DNA of 64,000 nt from Pectobacterium parmentieri (lineage in GTDB: Bacteria > Pseudomonadota > Gammaproteobacteria > Enterobacterales > Enterobacteriaceae), in assembly GCF_001742145.1 (NCBI RefSeq), contig NZ_CP015749.1, positions 434,001-498,000 on the forward strand. The letters run 5' to 3'. Below, one piece after another: positions 12,219-21,842 of the stretch. A program made the translations under genes and the position numbers. Under the pieces are notes generated by a model. It ran no database searches. It was given only the letters and a program-made list of their open reading frames with translations, and was not told where the DNA came from. Within the stretch, counting starts at the first letter, position 1, and every line of letters begins with the position of its first letter.

Positions 12219-13178
12219 ATGAGTCTGAATTTTCTTGATTTTGAGCAGCCGATTGCAGAGTTGGAAGCGAAAATTGACTCGCTGACCGCAGTCAGCCGTC
12301 AAGACGAAAAATTAGATATTAACCTGGACGAAGAAGTCCAGCGTCTGCGTGAGAAGAGCGTTGAACTGACGCGCAAAATCTTCGCCGATTTGGGTGCCTG
12401 GCAGGTTGCGCAATTAGCGCGCCATCCGCAACGTCCTTATACGCTTGATTATATTAAGCACATCTTTACCGACTTTGATGAATTGGCGGGCGATCGTGCC
12501 TATGCTGATGACAAAGCCATTGTCGGCGGGATTGCCCGTTTGGATGGGCGTCCGGTGATGATCATTGGTCATCAGAAAGGACGTGAAACCAAAGAAAAGA
12601 TTCGCCGTAATTTCGGGATGCCTGCACCGGAAGGGTATCGCAAAGCGCTGCGCCTGATGGAAATGGCCGATCGCTTCAAGATGCCGATTATCACCTTTAT
12701 CGACACGCCGGGCGCTTATCCGGGCGTGGGCGCAGAAGAACGTGGTCAGTCTGAAGCTATCGCGCGCAATCTGCGTGAAATGTCGACGCTGCGTGTGCCA
12801 ATCATCTGTACCGTTATCGGCGAAGGTGGTTCCGGTGGTGCGTTGGCTATTGGCGTGGGCGACAAGGTCAACATGTTGCAGTACAGCACCTACTCTGTTA
12901 TTTCACCGGAAGGTTGTGCGTCCATCCTGTGGAAGAGTGCGGACAAGGCACCATTGGCGGCTGAAGCCATGGGCATTATCGCGCCGCGCCTGAAAGAGCT
13001 GAAACTGATCGATACCGTGATCCCTGAGCCGCTGGGTTCGGCGCACCGTAACGTTCCGGTAATGGCCGAGTCACTGAAAACGCAACTGCTGGCCGATCTG
13101 CTCGACCTCGATGGTCTGACGGAAGAAGAACTGTTGAACCGCCGTTATCAGCGTCTGATGAACTATGGTTACTGCTGA
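12219..13178 (+). CDS. accA: Acetyl-CoA carboxylase carboxyltransferase alpha subunit
   Basis: With AccD it moves the carboxyl group from carboxybiotin to acetyl-CoA, making malonyl-CoA for fatty acid synthesis. It is cytosolic and forms an alpha2beta2 complex. The 319-residue length matches E. coli exactly. Recognisable family segments are the N-terminal [17 protein letters not shown], the crotonase-like core with [18 protein letters not shown], and [15 protein letters not shown], which line the CoA site. It is the last gene of the long cluster: a strong terminator follows 60 bases after the stop. In E. coli ldcC comes next, but here gloA2 does. Confidence 0.98.
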   Translation: MSLNFLDFEQPIAELEAKIDSLTAVSRQDEKLDINLDEEVQRLREKSVELTRKIFADLGAWQVAQLARHPQRPYTLDYIKHIFTDFDELAGDRAYADDKAIVGGIARLDGRPVMIIGHQKGRETKEKIRRNFGMPAPEGYRKALRLMEMADRFKMPIITFIDTPGAYPGVGAEERGQSEAIARNLREMSTLRVPIICTVIGEGGSGGALAIGVGDKVNMLQYSTYSVISPEGCASILWKSADKAPLAAEAMGIIAPRLKELKLIDTVIPEPLGSAHRNVPVMAESLKTQLLADLLDLDGLTEEELLNRRYQRLMNYGYC

Positions 13179-13237
13179 TGACGTGATTGTCTGATTGATT
13201 ACAGTGTCATCAATCAGGCTATTCTGGCGTTACTCTG

Positions 13238-13271
13238 AAAATCCGTTGTCAGCAATGACAGCGGATTTTTT
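13238..13271 (+). terminator. Rho-independent terminator after accA
   Basis: The stem AAATCCG-TTGTCA pairs with TGACA-CGGATTT across a GCAA loop, followed immediately by a run of T. It closes the rseP-accA cluster and stands just upstream of gloA2. Confidence 0.85.
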
Positions 13272-13288
13272 GCTATGAGGGGAAAACA

Positions 13289-13678
13289 ATGCTGAAATTG
13301 CTCGATGTACACCACATTGCGGTAATTGCCTCTGACTATGAACGCAGCAAGGCATTTTATTGTGATGTGCTGGGATTCACGCTAAACCATGAGGTCTACC
13401 GTGCAGCGCGGCAGTCGTGGAAAGGGGATCTCTCGCTGAATGGGCGTTACACCATTGAGCTATTTTCTTTCCCACATCCACCTGAACGTGTCAGTCGGCC
13501 GGAGGCATGTGGTCTACGTCATCTGGCTTTTGCCGTGGCGGACGTTGAACAGGCCATTGCCTCTTTGATGCAGACTGATGTCGCCTGCGAACCCGTAAGG
13601 ATTGATCCTGAAACGCAGCAGCGCTTCACGTTCTTCTCCGATCCTGACGGCTTGCCCTTAGAACTGTATGAGATCTGA
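13289..13678 (+). CDS. gloA2: VOC family protein GloA2 (YaeR), glyoxalase I-like
   Basis: Small metal-binding protein of the vicinal oxygen chelate fold. The 129 residues form two beta-alpha-beta-beta-beta units: the first begins VHHIAVIASDYERSKAFY, the second GLRHLAFAVADVEQAI. The closing motif FFSDPDGLPLELYE carries the C-terminal metal ligand Glu. Histidines at HHIA and LRHLAF are the other likely ligands. It is nearly collinear with E. coli YaeR, which is annotated as glyoxalase I-related, but the physiological substrate is not settled. The stop overlaps the start of tilS by 11 bases, so the two are translationally coupled. Confidence 0.9.
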   Translation: MLKLLDVHHIAVIASDYERSKAFYCDVLGFTLNHEVYRAARQSWKGDLSLNGRYTIELFSFPHPPERVSRPEACGLRHLAFAVADVEQAIASLMQTDVACEPVRIDPETQQRFTFFSDPDGLPLELYEI

Positions 13679-15002
13679 TGCCGTGAACTGCACTGAACCT
13701 GACGATGGATTGCTCCAGACGATCGTAACGCAAACGGCCGGATGCGGGTCGATCCTGCTGGCCTACAGTGGTGGTATGGACTCCAGCGTGTTGCTGCATC
13801 TGCTAGTGGCTGCGCGTCAACGCTCTGGGCTGGCTATTCGCGCGGCTTACATCCACCACGGCTTAAATCCGCTGGCAGATAGCTGGGCTGAACATTGTCG
13901 CCAGCAGTGTGAACACTGGCAGGTGCCGTTTGCCTCATTGGCTGTGACGGTTGAGGCGCAGAACGGCGGTATTGAAGCGGCGGCCAGAACGGCGCGTTAT
14001 CGGGCGCTACAAGCACATCTGCAAGAAGGGGAAACGCTGTTGACGGCGCAGCACCTTGATGACCAGAGCGAAACCTTTTTACTGGCGCTTAAACGCGGCA
14101 GCGGGCCTGCCGGGTTGTCTGCAATGGCAGCGCAAAGTACGCTGGGTCATTATCGCCTCATTCGTCCGCTGTTGGGGTTTTCCCGTCTCCAGTTGGAAGC
14201 CTATGCGCAGCGGCATCAGCTTCACTGGATTGAAGACGACAGCAATCAGGATGAGCGTTTTGACCGTAATTTTCTACGCCGTCAGATCTTACCGCGACTG
14301 ACGCAGCGCTGGCCGCATTTCGCTTCCGCCGTGGCGCGTAGCGCCCAGCTTTGTGCCGAACAGGAACAATTGCTCGACGAGTTGCTGGAAGAATCACTGC
14401 TGGCGCTGTGTCAACCGGACGGTGCGATCAGTATTGACGGTCTGCTGCCGCTAAGCCCGGTGCGGCGCTTTGCGCTACTGCGGCGCTGGCTGGCGCAGCA
14501 AGGGACGACTATGCCTGCGCGCGAGCAGTTGCAACGGCTGTGGGATGAGGTTGCGACGAGCCGTCAGGATGCGGAACCTGTATTGCAGTTGAATCAGATG
14601 CAGATCCGTCGTTTTCGCCAACATCTTTACCTGCTACCGCTGATGCCGTCGCTAAAAGACCGCATTCTGCCGTGGCAACTAACGTCATGCCCGCTATCTC
14701 TCCCTGACAACTTGGGTATGCTGTTGCTGACCGATGGTGGGATAGCGGTTCGTGCACCGGAAAATGGTGAAGTGGTGAGTATTCGTTTCTCGACCAGTGG
14801 AACCGTGCATATTGTTGGCAGAGCACACGGGCGGAAAATCAAGAAACTCTGGCAGGAGCTGGATGTTCCGCCCTGGTGGCGTGACCGGACGCCGCTGGTG
14901 TTCTACAACGAGCAACTGATTGCTGCCATTGGGCGATTTGTAACGCAAGAAGGGCAGGTGAGAGAACATCAGCCTGTGTGGCACATTACGTGGGAAAAAT
15001 AA
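13668..15002 (+). CDS. tilS: tRNA(Ile)-lysidine synthetase TilS
   Basis: Converts cytidine 34 of the CAU-anticodon isoleucine tRNA to lysidine, which changes both its codon reading (AUA) and its charging. The ATP pyrophosphatase P-loop SGGMDSS lies near residue 35. The N-terminal synthetase domain (to about residue 215, with LTAQHLDDQSETFLLALKRG) is followed by the middle helical domain and the C-terminal TilS domain (VHIVGRAHGRKIKKLWQELDVPPW). Length 444 agrees with the 432 of E. coli. An alternative GTG start at 13683 cannot be excluded, because neither start has a strong ribosome site; the ATG was kept because it overlaps the preceding stop. Confidence 0.95.
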   Translation: MRSDAVNCTEPDDGLLQTIVTQTAGCGSILLAYSGGMDSSVLLHLLVAARQRSGLAIRAAYIHHGLNPLADSWAEHCRQQCEHWQVPFASLAVTVEAQNGGIEAAARTARYRALQAHLQEGETLLTAQHLDDQSETFLLALKRGSGPAGLSAMAAQSTLGHYRLIRPLLGFSRLQLEAYAQRHQLHWIEDDSNQDERFDRNFLRRQILPRLTQRWPHFASAVARSAQLCAEQEQLLDELLEESLLALCQPDGAISIDGLLPLSPVRRFALLRRWLAQQGTTMPAREQLQRLWDEVATSRQDAEPVLQLNQMQIRRFRQHLYLLPLMPSLKDRILPWQLTSCPLSLPDNLGMLLLTDGGIAVRAPENGEVVSIRFSTSGTVHIVGRAHGRKIKKLWQELDVPPWWRDRTPLVFYNEQLIAAIGRFVTQEGQVREHQPVWHITWEK

Positions 15003-15039
15003 GCCTAGGGGAAAAACTGATGCGGGCTGGGCTCAAAAT

Positions 15040-15068
15040 AAAAACGGACAAGCTGCGTTGTCCGTTTG
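15040..15068. terminator. Bidirectional terminator between tilS and rof
   Basis: AAACGGACAA at 15042-15051 and TTGTCCGTTT at 15058-15067 form a perfect 10-bp stem around a six-base loop. A on one side and T on the other allow it to serve both the rightward tilS and the leftward rof transcripts. Confidence 0.8.
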
Positions 15069-15114
15069 TGAAGCATTTCTTCAGCGTTTGCCGCTAAACG
15101 GAAGGGGAGGTTTG

Positions 15115-15375
15115 TCAGGATTCGCTGACGACGATTTTCCCGATTTCAGGATGGCTGAAACTGACGATGTGGTCGAGACGCAGTTCGCGTGTTGCGCCAG
15201 AGGCTTCAATCACCAGATATTCGATCTGCTTACGTGAGATCATGTCACTGGCTTTACCGGTCACAACTTCACCATTACGTAGTTCCAGCGTCAGCGTCAG
15301 GCTCTGCTGACAGGTGGCTTCCAGGCTGTCGTAATCATCACAGTTGATGGGTTGATATTCATTACTCATTGACAT
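15115..15375 (-). CDS. rof: Rho-binding antiterminator Rof (YaeO)
   Basis: Small protein that binds the Rho primary RNA-binding domain and inhibits Rho-dependent termination. The 86-residue product begins [19 protein letters not shown] and ends [15 protein letters not shown], closely matching E. coli Rof in sequence and length. The frame is open two codons further upstream, but the MSMS start was chosen by this match. The Sm-like fold residues ([26 protein letters not shown]) are present. Its start overlaps the end of yaeP by 14 bases, and the pair is transcribed leftward towards tilS. Confidence 0.93.
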   Translation of the reverse strand: MSMSNEYQPINCDDYDSLEATCQQSLTLTLELRNGEVVTGKASDMISRKQIEYLVIEASGATRELRLDHIVSFSHPEIGKIVVSES

Positions 15376-15562
15376 AATCACTCACCAATAAGTTAGCGGC
15401 GGCAAAAGCGGCCTGTTCCCTGACGGAGGATGGCAGCGCCTCATTCGCAGCAATGCCATCCAGGGTTTTCAAAACACAACCCAGCGAATCGGGTATATAG
15501 CCCAGATCGCCACTGGCGATCTCTGCGTATAAGCGACGTACTAATTCACAGTATTCTTGCAC
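15362..15562 (-). CDS. yaeP: YaeP family protein
   Basis: Conserved 66-residue protein of unknown function found next to rof in enterobacteria. The reading frame continues upstream to 15601, but the GTG at 15562 is preferred. A near-perfect ribosome site (AGGGAGGATATA) stands directly before it, and the resulting length equals that of E. coli YaeP. The sequence is mostly helical, with the conserved [16 protein letters not shown] segment and the ending [11 protein letters not shown]. It overlaps rof, which implies coupled translation. A role with Rho control is suggested only by the neighbour. Confidence 0.88.
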   Translation of the reverse strand: MQEYCELVRRLYAEIASGDLGYIPDSLGCVLKTLDGIAANEALPSSVREQAAFAAANLLVSDYVNE

Positions 15563-15801
15563 TATATCCTCCCTTAAAAGCTTAGCTCGGTAGATATTCA
15601 TGCATCATCACTCGTTGTGCGCGCGATGTTGTAAGCCTACGAAGATAAACTCTATTTATCAAACCGACTATAGCATAGGCATTAACAGGATATCAGTAGT
15701 CCTTAGAGACCTAATCTATCGGTTACGTGGCGGATATCACCTTTACTGTGAGGATGACGCTAACTCAAGTAAACTAGGGGGGAATAAAAACGAGGTCACT
15801 G

Positions 15802-16356
15802 ATGGCACTAAAAGCAACGGTTTACAAAGCAGCAATCAATATTGCCGATATGGATCGGAATTTTTTCCACGATGCGAACCTGACGATAGCGCAGCATCCC
15901 TCTGAAACTGAGCAACGCATGATGTTGCGGCTTTTAGCGTGGATCTGTCATGCGGATGAAAATTTGCGTTTTACTAAAGGGCTTAGCGCAGATGACGAGC
16001 CAGAAATCTGGCGACGTAATGATACGATGGAATTGGAACTGTGGATTGAGCTAGGCCTGCCGGATGAAAAGCGGCTCAAGAAAGCCTGCAACCAGTCCCG
16101 TGCCGTGGTGCTGTATGCCTACAGCGAGCGTGCGGCACAGGTGTGGTGGAATGCGATATCGAATAAGGTCTCCGGGTACAAAAATCTGGCGATCCGTTTT
16201 TTAGATGACAACCAACTGGCTCAGCTTGCCGGGCTGGTTCAGCGCACCATGTCATTACAGGCAACGATCCAGGACGGCACGATCTGGTTGTCTGGCGATA
16301 AGAATAGTCTTGAAATAGCATTTTCTGAGTGGAAAATTCCTCAGACTCAGGGATGA
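15802..16356 (+). CDS. yaeQ: YaeQ family protein
   Basis: Conserved 184-residue proteobacterial protein with a PD-(D/E)XK nuclease-like fold. Early work linked it to suppression of an rfaH defect, but its true role is unclear. The family start [22 protein letters not shown] and the segment [17 protein letters not shown] are clear, the latter matching the fold's acidic and lysine residues. It is divergent from yaeP, with 239 bases between, which must hold promoters for both. In E. coli arfB lies between yaeQ and nlpE, but here nlpE follows directly. Confidence 0.9.
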   Translation: MALKATVYKAAINIADMDRNFFHDANLTIAQHPSETEQRMMLRLLAWICHADENLRFTKGLSADDEPEIWRRNDTMELELWIELGLPDEKRLKKACNQSRAVVLYAYSERAAQVWWNAISNKVSGYKNLAIRFLDDNQLAQLAGLVQRTMSLQATIQDGTIWLSGDKNSLEIAFSEWKIPQTQG

Positions 16357-16424
16357 TGACACGTTGGGGACGTTACAGCGTATTGAGTAAGAACGGGAAA
16401 ACAGGACAGAGGGACAGAAGAATA

Positions 16425-17114
16425 ATGATGAAAAAACTGGCTATCAGTGTGCTGTTGATTGCGGGAGTTTCTGGGTTGATCGGGTGTCATACCCGTTCAC
16501 AAGTTCAGGAAGAGCCACTTACGCCCATGGCACAAAGTTATCGCGGTGTTTTACCCTGTGCTGATTGCGAAGGGGTTGATACGTCACTATTTTTGGAAAA
16601 AGATGGGACATTTATACTGCTTAAGCAGTATAAAACGACCCAACCAGGAGAGAACGTTTTCTCTTCTTATGGTCAATGGCGTCGCACGGCAGATAAACTG
16701 GTGCTGACGGAACGTTCAGGCGAAAAACATTACTTCCGTCCGGTTGTTAAAGGGTTGGAACTGTTGGATGAACAGGGGCTGCCCATCAATTCGCCTCTTC
16801 CTCGTCAATTAACGGTGTCCGAACAACCGCTGCCAAAGACGCCTATGCTGATGAAGGGGATGTACCGCTATATGGCGGATGTCGCGACGTTTTCGGATTG
16901 TGCGACGGGAAAAACCTTCGTGATGGAAGATAGTGCCGAGCTGGAAAGACAATATTTTCGTATAAGAAGTACAGCCGGCCAGGCGGTACTGCTTCTTCTC
17001 CCTGCTCATTTTGCCATCATTCCATCGATGGAAGAGGGGCAAATGATTAAGGCCGTGGTGCCTGATGGTAACAATAAAGCTTTGATGAACGCAGAGCTAA
17101 ACTGCGATTCATAG
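16425..17114 (+). CDS. nlpE: Envelope stress lipoprotein NlpE (CutF)
   Basis: Outer-membrane lipoprotein that senses surface contact and lipoprotein or redox faults and activates the Cpx system. The signal peptide ends in a lipobox with Cys 21 (SGLIGC). The N-terminal domain has the hallmark VLPCADCEG CxxC motif, and the C-terminal OB-like domain carries a further pair of cysteines (SDCATGK and the terminal LNCDS), as needed for the disulfide-sensing model. The frame is open from 16329, overlapping yaeQ, but the start at 16425 is chosen for its ribosome site and proper lipoprotein signal. Mature length is close to E. coli. Confidence 0.93.
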   Translation: MMKKLAISVLLIAGVSGLIGCHTRSQVQEEPLTPMAQSYRGVLPCADCEGVDTSLFLEKDGTFILLKQYKTTQPGENVFSSYGQWRRTADKLVLTERSGEKHYFRPVVKGLELLDEQGLPINSPLPRQLTVSEQPLPKTPMLMKGMYRYMADVATFSDCATGKTFVMEDSAELERQYFRIRSTAGQAVLLLLPAHFAIIPSMEEGQMIKAVVPDGNNKALMNAELNCDS

Positions 17115-17132
17115 ACTAACGTGATGTTGGAA

Positions 17133-17160
17133 AAAAAAGGCACTATTTCAGTGCCTTTTT
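17133..17160. terminator. Bidirectional terminator between nlpE and mutS
   Basis: AAAAAGGCACT and AGTGCCTTTTT form an 11-bp stem with a five-base ATTTC loop, flanked by A on the left and T on the right. It can end both nlpE (rightward) and mutS (leftward). Confidence 0.9.
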
Positions 17161-17189
17161 GCTATCGGTGTTCCCGATTCTGACTCGCG

Positions 17190-19754
17190 TTAGAGCATTT
17201 TCTTTAGCTGATAAAGCCAATCCAGCGCCTGACGTGGCGTGAGCGCATCGGGATCGATGGCTTCCAGTGCTTCCATCGCTGGTGACGGTTCATCAGCGTT
17301 CAGCAGCGCCAGTTGCGCGCCATCGATATGGCTGGATGACGCATTATTCGATAACGTTTCCAGTTCCTTCAGCTTCTGACGTGCACGTTTAATCACGTCT
17401 TTCGGTACACCCGCGAGTGCGGCAACGGCAAGGCCATAACTTTTGCTGGCGGCACCGTCTTGTACGCTGTGCATGAAGGCGATGGTATCGCCGTGCTCGC
17501 GCGCATCCAAATGGACATTTACCACCCCTTCCATTTTTTCCGGCAGGGTGGTCAGCTCAAAGTAGTGCGTTGCAAACAACGTCATGGCTTTGATGCGGTT
17601 CGCCAGATTTTCGGCGCAGGCCCACGCTAGCGACAAACCGTCATAGGTTGAGGTGCCGCGGCCGATTTCGTCCATCAGCACCAGACTGTTTTCCGTGGCG
17701 TTGTGTAGAATATTGGCCGTTTCCGTCATTTCTACCATGAACGTCGAACGGCCAGATGCCAGATCGTCCGCGGCACCTACGCGGGTGAAAATGCGATCGA
17801 CGGGGCCAATGACTGCCAGATCCGCAGGCACAAAGCAGCCGATATGCGCCATCAATACAATCAGCGCAGCCTGACGCATATAGGTACTTTTACCTCCCAT
17901 GTTGGGGCCGGTAATGATCAGCATACGACGCTGTGGCGATAGCGACAGGGGGTTCGAAATAAACGGCTCACGCAGCACCTGTTCGACGACAGGGTGACGA
18001 CCGCCCGTGATTTTGATGCCGGGTTTATCACTCAGCGTTGGGCAGATGTAATTCAACGTATCGGCACGCTCGGCCAGGTTCGCCAGTACATCCAGCTCGG
18101 CTAACGCTGTTGCACTCTGCTGAAGCTCTGCCAGATGAGGCAGCAACAGATCGAAAAGCTCATCGTAGAGTGCTTTTTCCAGCGCCAGCGCCTTACCCTT
18201 CGAGGTCAGAACCTTGTCTTCGTATTCTTTTAGTTCGGGAATGATATAGCGTTCGGCATTTTTTAGCGTCTGGCGACGGACGTAGTGGATCGGCACCAGA
18301 TGGCTCTGGCCTCGGCTAACTTGAATGTAATAGCCGTGCACACCATTGAAGCCGACTTTCAGCGTATCAAGCCCCAGTTTTTCACGTTCGCGAATTTCCA
18401 GACGGTCCAGATAATCGCTGGCACCGTCAGCTAACGCCCGCCACTCATCCAATTCTGCATGGTAGCCCGGTGCGATGACCCCGCCGTCGCGTACCAGCAC
18501 AGGCGGTGCTTCGACAACGGCGCGTTCCAGCAAATCACGCAGTTCGTCAAATTGACCAATCTGGCTGACCAAACGGCGAACGGAATCGGCCTCCAATGGC
18601 GAAAGCTGTTCGCGAATAGCGGGAAACTGCTGGAAAGCATGGCGCATACGTGCGAGATCGCGTGGGCGTGCCGTGCGTAAAGCAAGGCGTGCCAGAATAC
18701 GTTCCAGATCGCCGACCTGCCGCAAGTAGGGCTGTAGATCGGGAGTGATTTCTTGTAACGCGCTGATGGCCTGTTGGCGTTGTTTGAGCGCGTCAATATC
18801 ACGGCTAGGCATGTGAATCCAGCGCTTCAGCATCCGACTGCCCATTGCCGTTACGGTGCAGTCCAGTACGGCAGCCAGCGTATTTTCTACGCCGCCTGAC
18901 AGGTTTTGCGTCAGTTCAAGGTTACGGCGTGTGGCCGCATCCATGATAATGCCGTCCTGTTGGCGTTCCATTGTAATGCCGCGAATATGCGGCAGCGAGG
19001 TACGCTGTGTGTCTTTCGCGTATTGCAGCAGGCATCCTGCTGCCCGTAGCGCGAGCTTCGCCTGCTCTACGCCAAAACCGGTCAGATCGCGGGTACCAAA
19101 TTGCAGGTTAAGCTGCTGGCGTGCGGTATCGGGTTCAAATTCCCACAGCGGACGACGGCGGAGCCCATGACGATTTTCGATCAAATCCATGGACTCAAAG
19201 GATTCTGGGTAGAGTAATTCTGCTGGATTGGTGCGCTGTAACTCGGCCGCCATGGTTTCCCTATCGGCGGGTTCACTTACGCGAAAGCGTCCAGAGCTGA
19301 TGTCCAGCGTGGCGTAACCGAATCCCCGACCGTCCTGCCAGATTGCTGCCAGCAGGTTATCCTGCTTTTCCTGCAACAGGGCTTCGTCGCTGATGGTTCC
19401 CGGCGTGACGATACGCACGACTTTACGTTCTACCGGACCTTTGCTGGTGGCCGGATCGCCGATCTGTTCACAGATCGCGACGGATTCACCCATTTGCACC
19501 AGCCTGGCGAGGTAGTTCTCAACAGCATGATGAGGAACGCCCGCCATCGGGATAGGTTCCCCTGCGGAAGCGCCGCGTTTCGTCAGCGAAATATCCAACA
19601 GTTGAGAAGCCCGTTTGGCATCGTCATAGAACAGCTCGTAAAAATCGCCCATGCGGTAAAACAGCAGGATTTCTGGATGCTCTGCCTTTAGCCTAAAGTA
19701 CTGCTGCATCATCGGCGTGTGGGCGGTGAAGTCCTTCTCTGTGGCTTCATTCAT
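17190..19754 (-). CDS. mutS: DNA mismatch repair protein MutS
   Basis: Recognises mismatches and small loops and recruits MutL with ATP. The start at 19754 ([19 protein letters not shown]) gives 854 residues, close to 853 in E. coli; the frame continues 28 codons upstream without family similarity. The mismatch-reading Phe-x-Glu is in GDFYELF near residue 37. Connector, lever and clamp domains follow, then the ATPase with [23 protein letters not shown] and the ATHYFEL histidine. The C-terminal end ([17 protein letters not shown]) carries the tetramer region. mutS is alone and is divergent from the decarboxylase genes. Confidence 0.97.
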   Translation of the reverse strand: MNEATEKDFTAHTPMMQQYFRLKAEHPEILLFYRMGDFYELFYDDAKRASQLLDISLTKRGASAGEPIPMAGVPHHAVENYLARLVQMGESVAICEQIGDPATSKGPVERKVVRIVTPGTISDEALLQEKQDNLLAAIWQDGRGFGYATLDISSGRFRVSEPADRETMAAELQRTNPAELLYPESFESMDLIENRHGLRRRPLWEFEPDTARQQLNLQFGTRDLTGFGVEQAKLALRAAGCLLQYAKDTQRTSLPHIRGITMERQQDGIIMDAATRRNLELTQNLSGGVENTLAAVLDCTVTAMGSRMLKRWIHMPSRDIDALKQRQQAISALQEITPDLQPYLRQVGDLERILARLALRTARPRDLARMRHAFQQFPAIREQLSPLEADSVRRLVSQIGQFDELRDLLERAVVEAPPVLVRDGGVIAPGYHAELDEWRALADGASDYLDRLEIREREKLGLDTLKVGFNGVHGYYIQVSRGQSHLVPIHYVRRQTLKNAERYIIPELKEYEDKVLTSKGKALALEKALYDELFDLLLPHLAELQQSATALAELDVLANLAERADTLNYICPTLSDKPGIKITGGRHPVVEQVLREPFISNPLSLSPQRRMLIITGPNMGGKSTYMRQAALIVLMAHIGCFVPADLAVIGPVDRIFTRVGAADDLASGRSTFMVEMTETANILHNATENSLVLMDEIGRGTSTYDGLSLAWACAENLANRIKAMTLFATHYFELTTLPEKMEGVVNVHLDAREHGDTIAFMHSVQDGAASKSYGLAVAALAGVPKDVIKRARQKLKELETLSNNASSSHIDGAQLALLNADEPSPAMEALEAIDPDALTPRQALDWLYQLKKML

Positions 19755-20001
19755 ATTGATTTTACTCAGTCTTAACGCTTTTGTTCGTTCAGGTGATGGC
19801 ACTGGGCTTAATGGTAAACCTTGCTGATGGCTCGCCACCTGAGCATTGAAATGGAATGCCAGAAGTATACTGACTGACAGATGAAAAACATCACCTACGA
19901 GTGCGCTATCTTACCATTGCTGGTCGTTATTTTGCGCCAGAGTGACGTTACCAGACTGAGATAAGGATGCGTATCCGATTTTTCTACTATTGATCGGAGG
20001 C

Positions 20002-20026
20002 GCGAGGAGACTCGCAAGTTTCTTGC
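20002..20026. promoter_or_regulatory. Nested inverted repeats upstream of the ubiD-like gene
   Basis: GCGAG-GAGA-CTCGC (20002-20015) overlaps GCAAG-TTT-CTTGC (20014-20026), about 65 bases before the decarboxylase start and between two divergent genes. It could be an operator for a regulator of the decarboxylase. No regulator gene is adjacent, so this is only a suggestion. Confidence 0.35.
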
Positions 20027-20089
20027 AGCATCGTGTGTAGCAACTAGACTAATTATTCTGCAACACATTCGGAAGAAAGGAATCTGAGT

Positions 20090-21514
20090 ATGGCATTTGA
20101 TGATTTACGTGGCTTTTTAAAAGCACTTGATGAAAGTGGTCAACTGCTGCACATCAATGAGGAAGTTTTGGCTGAACCCGATCTGGCCGCCGCCGCCAAT
20201 GCTGCGGGACGTATCGGGGAAGGTGCACCTGCGCTTTCTTTTACAAATATCAAAGGATTTGTTGAGGCGCACGTTGTGATGAACACAATCGGTTCATGGC
20301 CGAATCATGCGATCTCGATGGGACTACCGGGGAATACGCCGGTAAAACAGCAAATTGATGAGTTCATTCGCCGCTGGGATAATTTTCCTGTCGCACCAGA
20401 ACGACGTGAGAACCCACCGTGGGCAGAAAATGCATTAGAGGGGGATGACATCAATCTTTTCTCTCTTCTGCCATTATTCCGCTTAAATGATGCTGATGGC
20501 GGCTTCTACCTTGATAAAGCCTGCGTTGTTTCACGCGATCCCGACGATCCTGAGCATTTTGGCAAGCAAAATGTCGGCATTTATCGCATGGAAGTGAAGG
20601 GTAAACGTAAGTTGGGTCTGCAACCAGTACCGATGCACGATATCGCCATGCACCTTCGTAAAGCAGAAGAGCGCGCCGAGGATTTACCCATTGCGATTAC
20701 TCTCGGTAACGACCCCATTATTACGCTAATGGGAGCAACGCCGCTGAAATATGATCAATCGGAATATGAAATGGCCGGTGCACTGCGTGAAAGCCCTTAT
20801 CCTATATCGACTGCGCCGCTTACCGGTTTTGATGTTCCCTGGGGCTCAGAAGTTATTCTGGAAGGGGTGATTGAAAGCCGTAAGCGTGAAATTGAAGGGC
20901 CGTTTGGAGAGTTCACTGGGCATTATTCTGGTGGCCGTAATATGCCAGTAGTCAGAATTGATAAGGTATCTTATCGCTCTAAACTGATTTTTGAATCTCT
21001 GTACCTTGGCATGCCTTGGACTGAGGTCGATTATCTGATTGGCCCCGCAACCTGCGTACCGCTCTATCAGCAATTAAAAGCTGAGTTTCCAGAGGTACAG
21101 GCGGTTAATGCGATGTACACCCATGGACTACTGGCTATTATTTCCACCAAAAAACGATACGGAGGGTTTGCTCGTGCGGTAGGGTTGCGCGCCATGACGA
21201 CACCGCACGGCCTGGGCTATGTGAAAATGGTCATCATGGTTGATGAAGACGTTGATCCCTTTAATCTTCCTCAGGTCATGTGGGCGCTGTCTGCGAAAGT
21301 GAATCCTGCTGGCGATCTGGTTCAACTGCCAAATATGTCGGTTCTGGCGCTGGATCCGAGTTCAAGCCCGGCGGGTATTACCGACAAACTGCTCATTGAT
21401 GCCACCACGCCAGTCGCACCGGATATCCGTGGCCACTATAGCCAGCCCGTGAAAGATTTGCCTGAAGCCAAAGCCTGGGTGGAAAAGCTGACTGCCATGT
21501 TGGCGACTCGATAA
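20090..21514 (+). CDS. UbiD-family non-oxidative hydroxyarylic acid decarboxylase, subunit C
   Basis: Prenylated-FMN-dependent decarboxylase that would remove the carboxyl group from a 4-hydroxybenzoate-type or related phenolic acid. The 474 residues match the BsdC/ShdC/EcdC branch, not the longer UbiD of ubiquinone synthesis (about 497). The motif RKREIEGPFGEFTGHYSGGR near residue 265 carries the conserved glutamates of the family active site. A clear ribosome site (AGAAAGGAAT) precedes the ATG. The small subunit D gene follows after 14 bases. The flavin prenyltransferase (UbiX/BsdB) usually found in this operon is not here, so it must be supplied from elsewhere. A similar decarboxylase operon is known beside mutS in some E. 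coli lineages. Confidence 0.88.
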   Translation: MAFDDLRGFLKALDESGQLLHINEEVLAEPDLAAAANAAGRIGEGAPALSFTNIKGFVEAHVVMNTIGSWPNHAISMGLPGNTPVKQQIDEFIRRWDNFPVAPERRENPPWAENALEGDDINLFSLLPLFRLNDADGGFYLDKACVVSRDPDDPEHFGKQNVGIYRMEVKGKRKLGLQPVPMHDIAMHLRKAEERAEDLPIAITLGNDPIITLMGATPLKYDQSEYEMAGALRESPYPISTAPLTGFDVPWGSEVILEGVIESRKREIEGPFGEFTGHYSGGRNMPVVRIDKVSYRSKLIFESLYLGMPWTEVDYLIGPATCVPLYQQLKAEFPEVQAVNAMYTHGLLAIISTKKRYGGFARAVGLRAMTTPHGLGYVKMVIMVDEDVDPFNLPQVMWALSAKVNPAGDLVQLPNMSVLALDPSSSPAGITDKLLIDATTPVAPDIRGHYSQPVKDLPEAKAWVEKLTAMLATR

Positions 21515-21528
21515 CGAAGGAGTGACAT

Positions 21529-21756
21529 ATGATTTGTCCACGTTGTGCCGATGAGCAGATTGAAGTAATGGCAACATCGCCAGTGAAAGGGATCTGGACG
21601 GTATACCAGTGCCAATGCTGTTTATATACCTGGCGTGATACTGAACCGCTGCGGCGCACTCACCGTGAGCATTATCCTGAAGCCTGTCGTATGACGCGGA
21701 AAGATATCGAGGAGGCGTTTGACTTTCCCAGCATTACGCCCTTGCTGACGAAATAA
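21529..21756 (+). CDS. Non-oxidative hydroxyarylic acid decarboxylase subunit D (BsdD/EcdD family)
   Basis: Small 75-residue partner encoded with UbiD-type phenolic acid decarboxylases. Two CxxC pairs (ICPRC at the N terminus and CQCC near residue 28) suggest a zinc ribbon. The segment WTVYQCQCCLYTWRDTEP is typical of the family. It follows the large subunit by 14 bases with its own GAAGGAG ribosome site, and a strong hairpin lies 6 bases after the stop. The exact role of subunit D is not known; it accompanies subunits B and C in Bacillus, Klebsiella and E. coli. Confidence 0.88.
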   Translation: MICPRCADEQIEVMATSPVKGIWTVYQCQCCLYTWRDTEPLRRTHREHYPEACRMTRKDIEEAFDFPSITPLLTK

Positions 21757-21761
21757 GTGAT

Positions 21762-21796
21762 GTTGAAATAACCATCGCCGTGATGGTTATTTCAAC
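21762..21796 (+). terminator. Long hairpin after the decarboxylase operon
   Basis: GTTGAAATAACCATC and GATGGTTATTTCAAC form a perfect 15-bp stem with a GCCGT loop. It starts six bases after the subunit D stop. No T run follows, so it may act as a stabilising 3' end or a weak terminator. Confidence 0.65.
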
Positions 21797-21842
21797 ACTA
21801 TGTGCCAAGTTTAGGATGTTAATCCCCTATCATTCCTCCTTA

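Noticed and set aside
19839..20089. Remnant of a ubiX/bsdB gene between mutS and the ubiD-like gene
   Set aside because: The gap is only about 250-330 bases, and no frame in it shows the flavin prenyltransferase pattern.
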